NCBI RefSeq assembly: GCF_900157385.1
Contig: NZ_LT717697.1
Coordinates: 124,001 to 188,000 of the forward strand
Source of the DNA: Mycobacterium terramassiliense
GTDB lineage: Bacteria > Actinomycetota > Actinomycetes > Mycobacteriales > Mycobacteriaceae
Direction of reading: 5' to 3'
Length of the DNA stretch: 64,000 nucleotides
Every line of letters begins with the position of its first letter. The stretch's first letter is position 1. Both the position numbers and the translations under genes were made by a program. This document shows positions 63,920 through 64,000 of this stretch, one piece after another. The notes under the pieces are model-generated. The model was not told the origin of the DNA, made no database searches, and was given only the letters and a program-made list of their open reading frames with translations.

Positions 63920-64000
63920 CTAGCCCGGGCAGTAGGTCGACTCCGCGGCGCTGACCCAGCCGGTCATGTCCGCGAACGAGAAACCCTTAGAGCTCATGCT
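63920..64000 (-). CDS. 3' end of an unidentified gene (possible DUF732-like secreted protein)
   Basis: The last 26 residues of a gene entering from the right edge read FSFADMTGWVSAAESTYCPG before a TAG stop at 63920-63922. The pattern of a helix with an alanine-rich stretch and a terminal YCP is common at the ends of small secreted mycobacterial DUF732 proteins. The gene is truncated by the window edge, so the assignment is weak. Confidence 0.4.
   Translation of the reverse strand, partial: SMSSKGFSFADMTGWVSAAESTYCPG

Overview
The window is high-GC actinobacterial DNA from a slow-growing Mycobacterium. The evidence is a PE protein, a PE_PGRS protein, two PPE-domain aspartic proteases, a cutinase-like (Culp) protein, a GAP (glycolipid-addressing type) membrane protein, a 13E12-type HNH protein, F420-dependent chemistry and a 3Fe-4S ferredoxin/P450 unit. 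The PE_PGRS gene argues for a lineage outside the M. avium complex proper (inference). The species cannot be fixed from sequence alone.

Region 1 (about 1-16.1 kb) is an accessory, mosaic and decaying stretch. It holds a broken cytochrome P450, a possibly 5'-truncated GAP protein, an unrecognised two-gene unit (2804-4159) and a PLP-dependent dehydratase. Next comes a three-subunit, cobalt-type nitrile hydratase/thiocyanate hydrolase operon with its TetR gene, divergent from a DUF3237 gene across a perfect 16-bp palindrome. Then follow an aldo/keto reductase fragment, a frameshifted GMC oxidoreductase, an HSL-like esterase, a frameshifted methyltransferase, a SnoaL/TetR pair, and a benzoylformate decarboxylase between two damaged genes. 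Copies of an unclassified short repeat lie at about 2.0-2.2, 4.2-4.45 and 8.23-8.32 kb, exactly where the gene blocks change.

Region 2 (16.1-25.7 kb) contains a membrane protein, a chloroperoxidase-type hydrolase, a diguanylate cyclase, and a complete IS21-family element (19629-22267) whose 6-bp target duplication can be read directly. It ends with a translationally coupled ATP-grasp ligase and serine hydrolase and a secreted FKBP isomerase.

Region 3 (25.7-53.6 kb) looks like ordinary mycobacterial chromosome. It holds small secreted and SnoaL-like proteins, alpha/beta hydrolases, a DUF899/SRPBCC pair, two more GGDEF proteins, three FAD monooxygenase-type enzymes, a very large LuxR-family ATPase regulator, PE and PE_PGRS genes, an M42 peptidase, a CitE-like lyase, a PGAP1-like esterase, a glucose-6-phosphate dehydrogenase, an F420-dependent oxidoreductase, a TetR with its palindrome, an HNH protein, a lytic transglycosylase and a DMT transporter.

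Region 4 (53.6-64 kb) has a tandem pair of PPE-fused pepsin-like aspartic proteases, a methyltransferase, a cutinase, a DUF1345 membrane protein and a thioredoxin-like protein. It also has a compact ferredoxin-ferredoxin reductase-P450 operon (a self-contained electron-transfer chain), a MOSC protein and the 3' end of one more gene. Several genes carry frameshifts (P450, GMC, methyltransferase, FAD oxidoreductase, PE_PGRS). Raw reads are needed to separate true decay from base-call errors.
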